From the NCBI GenBank assembly GCA_017472905.1, contig JAFUNW010000204.1, positions 1 through 9,786 of the forward strand: a DNA stretch of 9,786 nucleotides, written 5' to 3'. The position numbers and the translations under genes were made by a program. Positions 1 to 5,619 of the stretch are shown here, one piece after another; position 1 is the stretch's first letter; each line of letters begins with the position of its first letter. This DNA comes from Bacteroidaceae bacterium (lineage in GTDB: Bacteria > Bacteroidota > Bacteroidia > Bacteroidales > Bacteroidaceae). Below the pieces are notes generated by a model. It saw nothing but the letters and a program-made list of their open reading frames with translations, was not told the DNA's origin and ran no database searches.

Positions 1-317
1 AATTGGCCTACTATTTGAGCATGGAGAAGGTTGAACCTACCATTTTTGTCTTCGATGAACCCACTACGGGGCTTCATTTCCATGATATCAAGAAGTTGAT
101 GGAGGTGTTTGATGCCTTGATCCTACGTGGACATACTGTGGTGATTATCGAACACAACATGGATGTGATAAAATGTGCCGACTATGTCATTGATTTAGGA
201 CCGGAGGGTGGAAATCAAGGCGGACAGCTGGTTGTTGCCGGCACACCGGAAGAGGTAGCTGCATGTGCAGAGTCATATACCGGAAGATTTTTGAAAGAAA
301 AGCTTACTGCCATCTGA
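1..317 (+). CDS. uvrA: UvrA excinuclease ABC subunit A, C-terminal fragment
   Basis: UvrA is the damage-sensing ATPase of nucleotide excision repair; with UvrB it scans DNA in the cytoplasm. Only the last ~104 codons are visible, since the reading frame runs in from the left edge. They cover the end of the second ABC ATPase domain. I see Walker B followed by the D-loop (FVFDEPTTGLHF), where the Asp-Glu pair binds Mg and activates water. The H-loop follows (VVIIEHNMDV), then the UvrA-typical DLGPEGG stretch and the AGTPEEV tail ending in SYTGRFLKEKL. The UvrA-specific GLHF and DLGPEGG segments separate it from transporter ATPases. Bacteroidales often carry more than one UvrA paralogue, and which one this is cannot be told from the tail. 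The TTG at base 3 is an internal Leu codon, not a start. TGA at 315-317 is followed within 30 bases by a terminator. Confidence 0.94.
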   Translation, partial: LAYYLSMEKVEPTIFVFDEPTTGLHFHDIKKLMEVFDALILRGHTVVIIEHNMDVIKCADYVIDLGPEGGNQGGQLVVAGTPEEVAACAESYTGRFLKEKLTAI

Positions 318-328
318 TTGCAGTAAGC
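302..328 (+). repeat. Inverted repeat across the uvrA stop codon
   Basis: GCTTACTGC (302-310) is perfectly complementary to GCAGTAAGC (320-328). The 9-base loop contains the TGA stop of uvrA. No T-run follows, so it does not look like an intrinsic terminator by itself. It may be a 3'-end stabilising hairpin stacked ahead of the real terminator. The pairing is seen directly; the role is inference. Confidence 0.5.
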
Positions 329-343
329 AACCCAATATAGAAC

Positions 344-377
344 GGGCCGAATGTCTGATAAACATCCGGCCCTTTTT
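344..377 (+). terminator. Rho-independent terminator of uvrA
   Basis: GGGCCG (344-349) pairs with CGGCCC (367-372), and ATGT (351-354) pairs with ACAT (362-365). There is a single A/C mismatch between the two blocks and a 7-base loop. Five T residues follow at 373-377, with more T-rich sequence beyond. On the minus strand the same hairpin has no T-run after it, so it is at best a weak stop for the convergent GH43 gene. No other terminator for that gene is visible. Confidence 0.9.
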
Positions 378-428
378 GTTTTTTATTCCAGGAGATATTT
401 CTGTTTCCTCTTCTTGATTTTGGCAATC

Positions 429-2117
429 CTACTTCTTGGTAATGCGGAACCAATCAACATCGGTCCATCCGCCATCGTTGGTTACGATGTGGGGACGGGT
501 ACAGAATGTTCCCACCTTTGCACCGATCCATTGTCCTTCTCTCACGCGGAAAGGAGTTCCCAACTTTTTGTATTTCTTGCCGTCCGTACTATAGCTGAAC
601 TCACACATCACTACGCGATCGCCCTTGTCGGCAAATGCTTTTCTTTCTGTCGCATCGGTTTGGAAATTGGCTTTCAAGTAAACCGTACCATCAGTCAGGT
701 TTACGCTCTCGTTGGCTTTTTCAGTCTTACCTTTGTCTGCTTTGTAGCACTCCACTTGCGAAAGAACCAGGCCGTTATCGGTATTTTCGAGAATCAATCC
801 GGCATAGTCGCGACCCATCACCACGAGTCCTGTACGTTCACCCTTGTATTTTTCGCTGGGTGAGAATGTCAGCTTCATGCCGGCGGCAAAGTTGAACGCC
901 GGAGTTTTTTGCAACAGCAGGTTGGCAACGTCCCAAAGACTCTTGTAATCCTCAACTACCGGATAGGAATAGAGACGCATGTAACCTTTGTCTCCTGCAT
1001 AATAGGCCCACAACTCGTTGATGTTGGCGTGCCATTGCCATTGTTTGCCAAGGGTCATGCCATTGAATTCGTCACTTTCTTGCGGAGTGCAGATAGGATA
1101 TGTTTTTCCCACGTTGGGCTTTTTGTACGTAAGCACCGGTTCGCCACATCCGTCACCGTCTTTGTCCACTCCGATAACGGGCCATCCCTCTTTCCAGGTC
1201 ATGGGTTGCAGGTGTACCAGTCGGCCGTATGCTCCTACGTCTTGGAAATGGAAGAACCAATGTTCGCCGGTCGGCGTGTCGACCCAAGCTCCTTGATGTG
1301 GGCCGTTGATGGTGGTGTTTCCTTGTGCCAAAACGGTTTTGCACTCGAAAGGACCGTAAGGATTGTCGGCGCGTTCCACGACTTGCCATCCGGTAGCAAC
1401 GCCTCCGGCCGGATGAAAGAGATAGTACTTCCCGTTGTATTTATGAATCTTGGCTCCTTCGCAAGTCGGGTGGTCGATGTGTCCGTCAAAGATGATGCGG
1501 CTTTGTGTCGTAGCCTCCAAAGTTTCGGGGTCCAATTCGCAAACGGCCAGAATGCTCTTCAGTCCGGCGCGACTGCCGGCATAAGCGTGATAGAGATATA
1601 CCTTTCCGTCTTCGTCCCAAAGCGGACACGTATCGATGAGTCCTTTGGCCGGCTTGATGAGCTTCGGTGCAGTCCAAGTGCCGCTTGGATCCTTGGCTGA
1701 CACCATGTAGGCTCCTTGGTCGGGGTCTCCCCAGAAGATATAGAATGTACCGTTGTGGTGACGAATGGAGGGAGCCCATACGCGGTTGCCGTGTTCCGGA
1801 CGTTCGGGAGTCTCAACAGGAGGCAAAGTGTGTGCCACTGCATGACCTATGATGGTCCAGTTCACCAAATCTTTGGAATGCAAAATCGGCAGTCCGGGCA
1901 AGCAGTTGAAGCTGGAGGCGGTCATGTAGTAATCTTCTCCCACGCGACAGACGTCCGGGTCGGAATAGTCTGCACAAAGAATGGGGTTGCGATACTTGCC
2001 GTTACCCATGTCGGCAACCCACACGTCCGACACATAGTTCTCCATAGCTGTCTGCGCCTGCAGAGAGCCGGTCAGTGCGGCAAAAAGCAGGAGTGAAGTC
2101 AGTTTTTTCTTTTTCAT
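429..2117 (-). CDS. Secreted GH43 glycosidase (beta-xylosidase / arabinofuranosidase-like)
   Basis: A 562-residue inverting glycosidase of family 43, a family that releases xylose or arabinose from plant xylan and arabinan. Residues 1-21 are a signal peptide (KKKK, hydrophobic core, cleavage near LQA-Q), so it acts in the periplasm or at the cell surface. The five-bladed propeller spans about 40-325. The three catalytic acids are visible: base D53 in NPILCADYSDPDV, pKa-modulating D162 in LIDTCPLWDEDG, and general acid E220 in CEGAKIHKYNGKYYLF. Residues ~346-560 match the C-terminal beta-sandwich (concanavalin-A-like) domain of GH43 xylosidases, which shapes the active site. The ATG follows an A-rich leader without Shine-Dalgarno sequence. 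It has no SusC/SusD or regulator beside it here, so it appears as a lone gene. The exact substrate and GH43 subfamily cannot be fixed by eye. Confidence 0.93.
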   Translation of the reverse strand: MKKKKLTSLLLFAALTGSLQAQTAMENYVSDVWVADMGNGKYRNPILCADYSDPDVCRVGEDYYMTASSFNCLPGLPILHSKDLVNWTIIGHAVAHTLPPVETPERPEHGNRVWAPSIRHHNGTFYIFWGDPDQGAYMVSAKDPSGTWTAPKLIKPAKGLIDTCPLWDEDGKVYLYHAYAGSRAGLKSILAVCELDPETLEATTQSRIIFDGHIDHPTCEGAKIHKYNGKYYLFHPAGGVATGWQVVERADNPYGPFECKTVLAQGNTTINGPHQGAWVDTPTGEHWFFHFQDVGAYGRLVHLQPMTWKEGWPVIGVDKDGDGCGEPVLTYKKPNVGKTYPICTPQESDEFNGMTLGKQWQWHANINELWAYYAGDKGYMRLYSYPVVEDYKSLWDVANLLLQKTPAFNFAAGMKLTFSPSEKYKGERTGLVVMGRDYAGLILENTDNGLVLSQVECYKADKGKTEKANESVNLTDGTVYLKANFQTDATERKAFADKGDRVVMCEFSYSTDGKKYKKLGTPFRVREGQWIGAKVGTFCTRPHIVTNDGGWTDVDWFRITKK

Positions 2118-2176
2118 CTTGTTGTTTTAAGTGTTAAAAACAGGTTTATTCTTCTTTTTATTTAAATAATGTGGGG

Positions 2177-2184
2177 CAAAGATA
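2177..2184 (-). promoter_or_regulatory. Candidate -7 element for the GH43 gene
   Basis: Read on the minus strand this is TATCTTTG, an exact match to the Bacteroides -7 consensus TAnnTTTG. It lies about 60 bases upstream of the GH43 ATG. No TTTG -33 box is visible at 19-21 bp, so the call rests on one element. Confidence 0.5.
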
Positions 2185-2205
2185 GTGTAAACCGACCTTT
2201 TTATT

Positions 2206-2213
2206 TACATTTG
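2206..2213 (+). promoter_or_regulatory. Candidate -7 element for the kinase gene
   Basis: TACATTTG matches TAnnTTTG and sits 60 bases before the kinase ATG, predicting a leader of roughly 50 AT-rich bases. No clear -33 box is present. It is only 21 bases from the minus-strand -7 element of the GH43 gene, so the two divergent promoters would overlap physically. Confidence 0.5.
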
Positions 2214-2273
2214 CAGGGTTATTTTTATTAAATATCACTTTTTTTTAAGATTTAGCAAAGAGAAACAAAGCAT

Positions 2274-4367
2274 ATGAGGCTATCGGACGGCACAACCCTG
2301 CAAGGGGGAAAATATCGCATCGAACGTTTTTTGGGACAAGGCGGTTTCGGAATCACCTATTTGGCCTATCAAGCCAAATTAAAGCGTCAAGTTGTCATCA
2401 AAGAGTTTTTCATCAAGGATTTTTGCAGCCGCGATTCGAATACCTCGCAAGTAACAGTATCATCAGAGGGAGGACGTCAGGCTGTCGACCATTTTCGCAA
2501 GAAGTTCATCCGCGAAGCGCAGACAATCGCCGGGTTGGAGCATCCCCACATCATCCCCATTTACGATAATTTCGAGGAAAACGGAACGGCCTACTACGTC
2601 ATGAAATATCTTTCGGGCAATTCGCTCGCCGATAAGTTGAAAGAGAGCTTGCCTTCGCCGCTGACGGAAAAAGAGGTGGTGCGCTACCTCAGTCAAGTGG
2701 CCGATGCATTGGCGTATGTGCATGCCCGCAACAAGATGCACCTGGACGTGAAGCCCGGAAACATCATGCTTTCCGACAAAGACGAGGCTGTATTGATCGA
2801 TTTCGGCCTTGTGAAGCAATACGATGAGGAGGGCGAAGAAATTTGTACGACCACGTTGGGCGGATTTTCTCCTCGCTTTTCTCCGTTGGAGCAGATAAAT
2901 TGCAGTGGAATGCTTGAATTTCTTCCGGCTACGGACATCTACGCGTTGGGAGCCACTTTCTACAACCTGTTGGTAGGTCAATATCCGCCGGATGCTGCCG
3001 ATATCAATGAAAACGGCTTGCCGCCCTTGCCCCGGCACATCTCTCCGGCGGTAGCGGCCGCCATTGAAAAAGCGATGCAACCCAAGCGGAAAGATCGTCC
3101 GCAAACCATCGAAGAGTTTTTGAAACTTCTGGAAGAGAAGCCGGCTTCCACCAATGGAAAGACCAAAGTACGCGAGGAGAAAAAAGAACCGAAAGTAAAC
3201 GTCAAGCCCGAAGAAGAGAAAAAAAAGGAGGAAGAGATTATCGATGTGGAGATTATCGAAGAGTTTCCTCCCGAGCCGGAGCCGGAAAAGCCGGTTACTC
3301 CGGAGAAACCTTCCGGCAAGAAACCGCTGTTTCGCCTTTCAAATTTCTGGATAGGCGTCTTGCTGATTCCGGTGTTGACTGCCATCGGCCTTTGGTCCGA
3401 ATCGCTTCTGTTTGATGAGTACGTCAGTTTGTGGCGTCCGAGTGATGGAGGTTTTCTTCCGTTCCTGTTGTGGCCTTTTTTATTGGTTGCCTGCCTCTAT
3501 GGAAGGAATTATGTCAAAAAACACCAACCGAAGTTTTGGGGACGTTTCGGTCTCTTTCTCCGTCTGCTCCTTGGACTTCTGTTGATAGCCGCCGGCGGAT
3601 GTTTGTGGCGATTTGCATATTTAAATGAATGGCGCGAAGTTCCCCCTACTATCGACCAGGACGGTGAGGCCGATGCTGTTGTAAAGGAGACTGTTACCGT
3701 CAATGGCTTCGACTTCAAGATGGTAGCGGTAGAAGGCGGTACGTTTCAGATGGGAACAACTTCCGAACAAAACGAACGCTATTCTGCAAAACCGGTTCAC
3801 AGCGTGACACTGTCGGATTATGCCATCGGCGAAACCGAAGTGACGCAAGGGCTGTGGAAAGCCGTCATGGGAAACAATCCGAGCCACTTCAAAGGAGACA
3901 ACAAACCGGTGGAAAGCGTCTCTTGGAACGAATGTCTGGAGTTTATTCGCAAACTGAACAGCCTGACCGGTCGCTATTTCCGTCTGCCCACCGAGGCCGA
4001 ATGGGAATTCGCAGCCCGGGGAGGACGAAACAGTGTCGGCTTTCGCTATGCCGGAGGCGATGACATGCGCAAGGTCGGCATCTACTGCGAGAGTATAGGA
4101 AACGAAACCTATCCGGTGAAGTCGAAATTGCCCAACGAATTGGGCTTTTACGACATGAGCGGCAACGTCAGCGAATGGTGTGCCGATTGGTATGGAGAAT
4201 ATCCGCCTTATTCGCAAACGAATCCTACCGGTCCGTCCTTTGGTTCTCATCGCGTATTTCGTGGAGGACATTGGAATACAGATTTATACGATTGTAATAT
4301 TTCTGATCGCAATTGGACTACACCCTCTTATAGCGATAAATTCACCGGTTTCCGCCTTGCAGAATAA
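2274..4367 (+). CDS. Transmembrane Hanks Ser/Thr kinase fused to a C-terminal FGE-sulfatase (SUMF1-like) domain
   Basis: A 697-residue protein. The kinase domain (~12-287) shows the glycine loop GQGGFGITY (21-29), ATP-binding K43, helix-C E81, catalytic loop HLDVKPGN (156-163), DFG (176-178), SPLEQ at 203-207 in the APE position, DIYALG (221-226) and R275. The catalytic loop has Leu where HRD kinases have Arg. A Lys/Glu/Pro-rich linker (~290-350) leads to three hydrophobic segments (~357-375, 392-410, 427-447). Basic residues flank the predicted inner sides (KKPLFR; RNYVKKHQPK) and the first outer loop is acidic, so the N-terminus is predicted inside and the C-terminus outside. Residues ~476-697 are an FGE-sulfatase/C-type-lectin fold domain: GGTFQMG, ETEVTQGLWKAVMG, RLPTEAEWEFAARGG, DMSGNVSEWC, RVFRGGHW, GFRL. 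By my alignment only one of the two catalytic Cys of true FGE is kept (C674), so I infer a binding or sensor role. Chlamydia Pkn1 has a comparable kinase-FGE fusion. No partner phosphatase is adjacent. Confidence 0.92.
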   Translation: MRLSDGTTLQGGKYRIERFLGQGGFGITYLAYQAKLKRQVVIKEFFIKDFCSRDSNTSQVTVSSEGGRQAVDHFRKKFIREAQTIAGLEHPHIIPIYDNFEENGTAYYVMKYLSGNSLADKLKESLPSPLTEKEVVRYLSQVADALAYVHARNKMHLDVKPGNIMLSDKDEAVLIDFGLVKQYDEEGEEICTTTLGGFSPRFSPLEQINCSGMLEFLPATDIYALGATFYNLLVGQYPPDAADINENGLPPLPRHISPAVAAAIEKAMQPKRKDRPQTIEEFLKLLEEKPASTNGKTKVREEKKEPKVNVKPEEEKKKEEEIIDVEIIEEFPPEPEPEKPVTPEKPSGKKPLFRLSNFWIGVLLIPVLTAIGLWSESLLFDEYVSLWRPSDGGFLPFLLWPFLLVACLYGRNYVKKHQPKFWGRFGLFLRLLLGLLLIAAGGCLWRFAYLNEWREVPPTIDQDGEADAVVKETVTVNGFDFKMVAVEGGTFQMGTTSEQNERYSAKPVHSVTLSDYAIGETEVTQGLWKAVMGNNPSHFKGDNKPVESVSWNECLEFIRKLNSLTGRYFRLPTEAEWEFAARGGRNSVGFRYAGGDDMRKVGIYCESIGNETYPVKSKLPNELGFYDMSGNVSEWCADWYGEYPPYSQTNPTGPSFGSHRVFRGGHWNTDLYDCNISDRNWTTPSYSDKFTGFRLAE
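4262..4350 (+). other. AT-rich 3' end of the FGE-like domain (candidate variable segment)
   Basis: Bases 4271-4340 contain 23 G/C in 70 (33%), against 40 in 60 (67%) at 3961-4020 of the same gene. The encoded stretch, residues 667-690, is rich in Asn, Asp, Thr, Ser and Tyr, with mostly A or T third positions. It is bracketed by the conserved RVFRGG and GFRL motifs. In C-type-lectin/FGE proteins diversified by retroelements the variable region sits exactly here. No template repeat or reverse transcriptase is visible in the window, so this stays a candidate. Confidence 0.35.
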
Positions 4368-4384
4368 TTTGCCTCGCGAAATTC

Positions 4385-4435
4385 AATGAAAGCGCATGGA
4401 ACACGCAGATGTTCCATGCGCTTTCATTTTTTTTT
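4385..4435 (+). terminator. Strong intrinsic terminator of the kinase gene
   Basis: Bases 4387-4403 pair perfectly with 4410-4426 around a 6-base loop (CGCAGA). The run of nine T residues at 4427-4435 can extend the stem by two A-T pairs at 4385-4386. It starts 17 bases after the kinase stop codon and should end that transcript efficiently. Confidence 0.95.
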
Positions 4436-4708
4436 GCTTGTGCTTCTTGGTCGTTTCTACGGAGGCAATTTGTGATGTTGCTTTTAAAGAAAGAAGAGAA
4501 ACACTCTTCGAACGGGTGCAATGGGAGAAAAGTAAATTTCTCCGACTACAAATCGAGAATTGCCTTCCGAATTCTTTATAAATCTTTTTCTTAAAAAAGA
4601 TAAGCGAAACAAAAAACGAGCCGATTCGCACCTCAAAAAAGCTCTTTCCCCCTTGAAAAAAGAAAAAAGCCGCTCGAAAACAGTTTTCTGTTGGGCATCA
4701 AACCGATT

Positions 4709-4774
4709 TCCGCCGTGCAGCAGATTCTCCTCCGCCGTGCAGCAAAAGTTCTTCCGCCGTGCAGCAGATTGCAA
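4709..4774 (+). repeat. Three-copy tandem repeat, period exactly 22 bp
   Basis: TCCGCCGTGCAGCA occurs identically at 4709-4722, 4731-4744 and 4753-4766. The intervening 8 bases vary, although copies 1 and 3 continue with GATT. A period of 22 is two turns of the DNA helix and not a multiple of three, so the copies fall on one helical face and cannot encode a repeated peptide. It could be a protein-binding array, or a relic of replication slippage; I do not recognise the site. Confidence 0.9.
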
Positions 4775-4890
4775 AGAGCGACCGGCAACTCACCAAACGC
4801 AACGCGAAGAATGAAAATCGGGACGAAAAAGAGAAAATCCGGAAAAAGAAGGCAAAAATATGCAGAAAGTAAAAAATCCGACTATCAATC

Positions 4891-4921
4891 CGGCCTGTTC
4901 AAAGAGGAATAGGCCGTTTTT
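4891..4921 (+). terminator. Terminator-like hairpin without an assigned gene
   Basis: CGGCCTGTT (4891-4899) pairs with AATAGGCCG (4908-4916), with one G-T wobble and an 8-base loop, and is followed by TTTTT at 4917-4921. Because the kinase transcript should already have stopped at 4435, this hairpin would end a transcript beginning inside 4436-4890. No coding gene is seen there. It could alternatively be decayed repeat sequence. Confidence 0.55.
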
Positions 4922-4977
4922 AGCCTCGTACAGCCACTTTTACCCCCTCAACGAGCTTCCGAAAGGGCAAAAACGGC

Positions 4978-5005
4978 ACATTTTTATATGCAAACGGAAA
5001 AATGT
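4978..5005. repeat. Short perfect inverted repeat
   Basis: ACATTTTT (4978-4985) and AAAAATGT (4998-5005) are perfectly complementary around a 12-base loop. AAACGG also occurs twice as a direct repeat (4971-4976 and 4992-4997). The region is AT-rich, so chance is possible. No function is assigned. Confidence 0.45.
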
Positions 5006-5124
5006 AAAATCCGAAATACGGACAAATATTTGAATGATGCGGTAAAAAAATTGAAGTTTTAGAAATAAGTTATTTTACGGTCTCTTGAATTGAGAGTGTT
5101 TCAAAAATACATTTTTTTGTTTAG

Positions 5125-5213
5125 AACACAAAGACACAGAGTCACAAAGATTCTTTCCTAATCAGATAATCAGGAACTTCTGAAAGAACTCCGTGTCTCC
5201 GTGTCTCTGTGTT
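5125..5213. repeat. Long inverted repeat whose arms are 8-bp tandem units
   Basis: The left arm (5125-5157) and right arm (5182-5213) are complementary over 32-33 positions with five mismatches and one bulged base. The arms enclose a 24-base loop. Each arm is built from three 8-bp units: ACACAAAG/ACACAGAG/TCACAAAG on the left, CTCCGTGT/CTCCGTGT/CTCTGTGT on the right. Four of the five mismatches are A opposite C on the plus strand. These become U-G wobbles in RNA copied from this region in the minus orientation. Repeats of this ACACAGAG type are, from memory, scattered in intergenic DNA of many bacteria. I treat it as an interspersed palindromic element. Confidence 0.88.
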
Positions 5214-5245
5214 TTATAAAAAGTCAATGATGACACACCCAGTAC

Positions 5246-5269
5246 CCCGCAAGGGGAGGGAGTTGCGGG
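5246..5269. repeat. Small GC-rich hairpin
   Basis: CCCGCAA (5246-5252) pairs with TTGCGGG (5263-5269) across a purine-only loop. A competing fold CCCC-GCAA-GGGG (5245-5256) shares the left arm. No T-run follows on either strand, so it is probably repeat-derived rather than a terminator. Confidence 0.5.
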
Positions 5270-5357
5270 AATTAAGATACTCAGAAACGGCGGATAATTC
5301 GCCAAGACGAGGAACAGTATAAATAACCAACACAACATAAGAACCGTACGACCAAAT

Positions 5358-5400
5358 GCTCCCCTGTCTTAGGGGAGCTGTCCGGAGGACTGAGGGGTTA
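5358..5400 (+). repeat. Interspersed palindromic element, left copy
   Basis: GCTCCCCT (5358-5365) pairs with AGGGGAGC (5371-5378) around a GTCTT loop. A second hairpin follows, GTCC (5380-5383) with GGAC (5387-5390), then a TGAGGGGTTA tail. The layout of CCCCT-loop-AGGGG head, short spacer and GGGGTT tail resembles widespread intergenic repeats of Bacteroidetes and other bacteria. That family match is from memory. The right copy lies in opposite orientation at 5437-5487. Confidence 0.75.
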
Positions 5401-5436
5401 ACGCTTACTTATTGAATACTGCGCTTACTTTCTCTC

Positions 5437-5487
5437 CCACCCCCTCCGTTTCGCTTCGCTACACTCGTCCCCCTAAAACAGGGGGAC
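5437..5487 (-). repeat. Interspersed palindromic element, right copy (inverted)
   Basis: Read on the minus strand it has the same plan as the left copy. The head hairpin GTCCCCCT-GTTTT-AGGGGGAC (plus-strand 5467-5487) is followed by a spacer with two GCGAA units and ends in GGGGGTGG. Heads point outward and tails face each other, with CGCTTACTT duplicated in the gap (5402-5410 and 5422-5430, a 20-bp step). The spacers differ, so the copies belong to one family but are not a recent duplication. Confidence 0.75.
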
Positions 5488-5513
5488 AGCTAAGATACTC
5501 TTGCTTCCCGAAA

Positions 5514-5540
5514 GATGCTTCGACTCCGCTCAGCATGACA
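5514..5540. repeat. Interspersed-type palindrome (ATGCT...AGCAT)
   Basis: ATGCT (5515-5519) and AGCAT (5532-5536) bracket TCGACTCCGCTC. This CTTCGACTCCGCTCAGCATG type is one I recall as a very common intergenic repeat in many bacterial genomes, though I cannot verify its copy number here. It begins 27 bases after the right palindromic element. Confidence 0.6.
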
Positions 5541-5587
5541 AAATGAGGAAACTTCGGAGCAACAGACGGCAATTCTTCTTTTTATTA

Positions 5588-5619
5588 CCTTTTTCCTCTT
5601 TTCGCAAAGAAGAAAAAGG
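5588..5619. repeat. 14-bp-arm hairpin upstream of cbpA
   Basis: CCTTTTTCCTCTTT (5588-5601) and AAAGAAGAAAAAGG (5606-5619) are complementary at 13 of 14 positions around the tetraloop TCGC. The hairpin ends 56 bases before the cbpA start. If transcription starts further up it would fold in the 5' leader. No T-run follows in the gene direction, so it is not an obvious attenuator. Confidence 0.7.

Larger units (their letters stand above)
5273..5500 (+). repeat. 10-bp direct repeat flanking the opposed palindromic elements
   Basis: TAAGATACTC occurs exactly at 5273-5282 and again at 5491-5500. The right copy starts three bases after the outer hairpin of the right palindromic element. The 208 bases between the copies hold both opposed elements. 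This could be a target-site duplication of an inserted unit or a conserved flank carried by the repeat family. The identity is seen directly; the origin is inferred. Confidence 0.5.

Noticed and set aside
351..1852. Long plus-strand open frames opposite the GH43 gene
   Set aside because: The minus strand encodes a complete signal peptide, propeller and all three GH43 catalytic acids; the plus-strand frames show no family motifs.
4709..4774. CRISPR-like reading of the 22-bp-period repeat
   Set aside because: A 14-bp unit with 8-bp gaps is far too short for repeat plus spacer, the gaps are partly alike, and no cas gene is present.
4560..4814. 84-codon plus-strand open frame over the 22-bp repeat, and the opposing minus-strand frame at 4484-4774
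   Set aside because: Low-complexity Lys/Arg-rich translation, no family motif, no promoter or leader. The tandem repeat shifts frame with every copy, so the sequence is not under coding constraint.
5586..5593. TACCTTTT as a -7 element for cbpA
   Set aside because: The final G of the consensus is missing, there is no -33 box, and it lies within the hairpin at 5588-5619.
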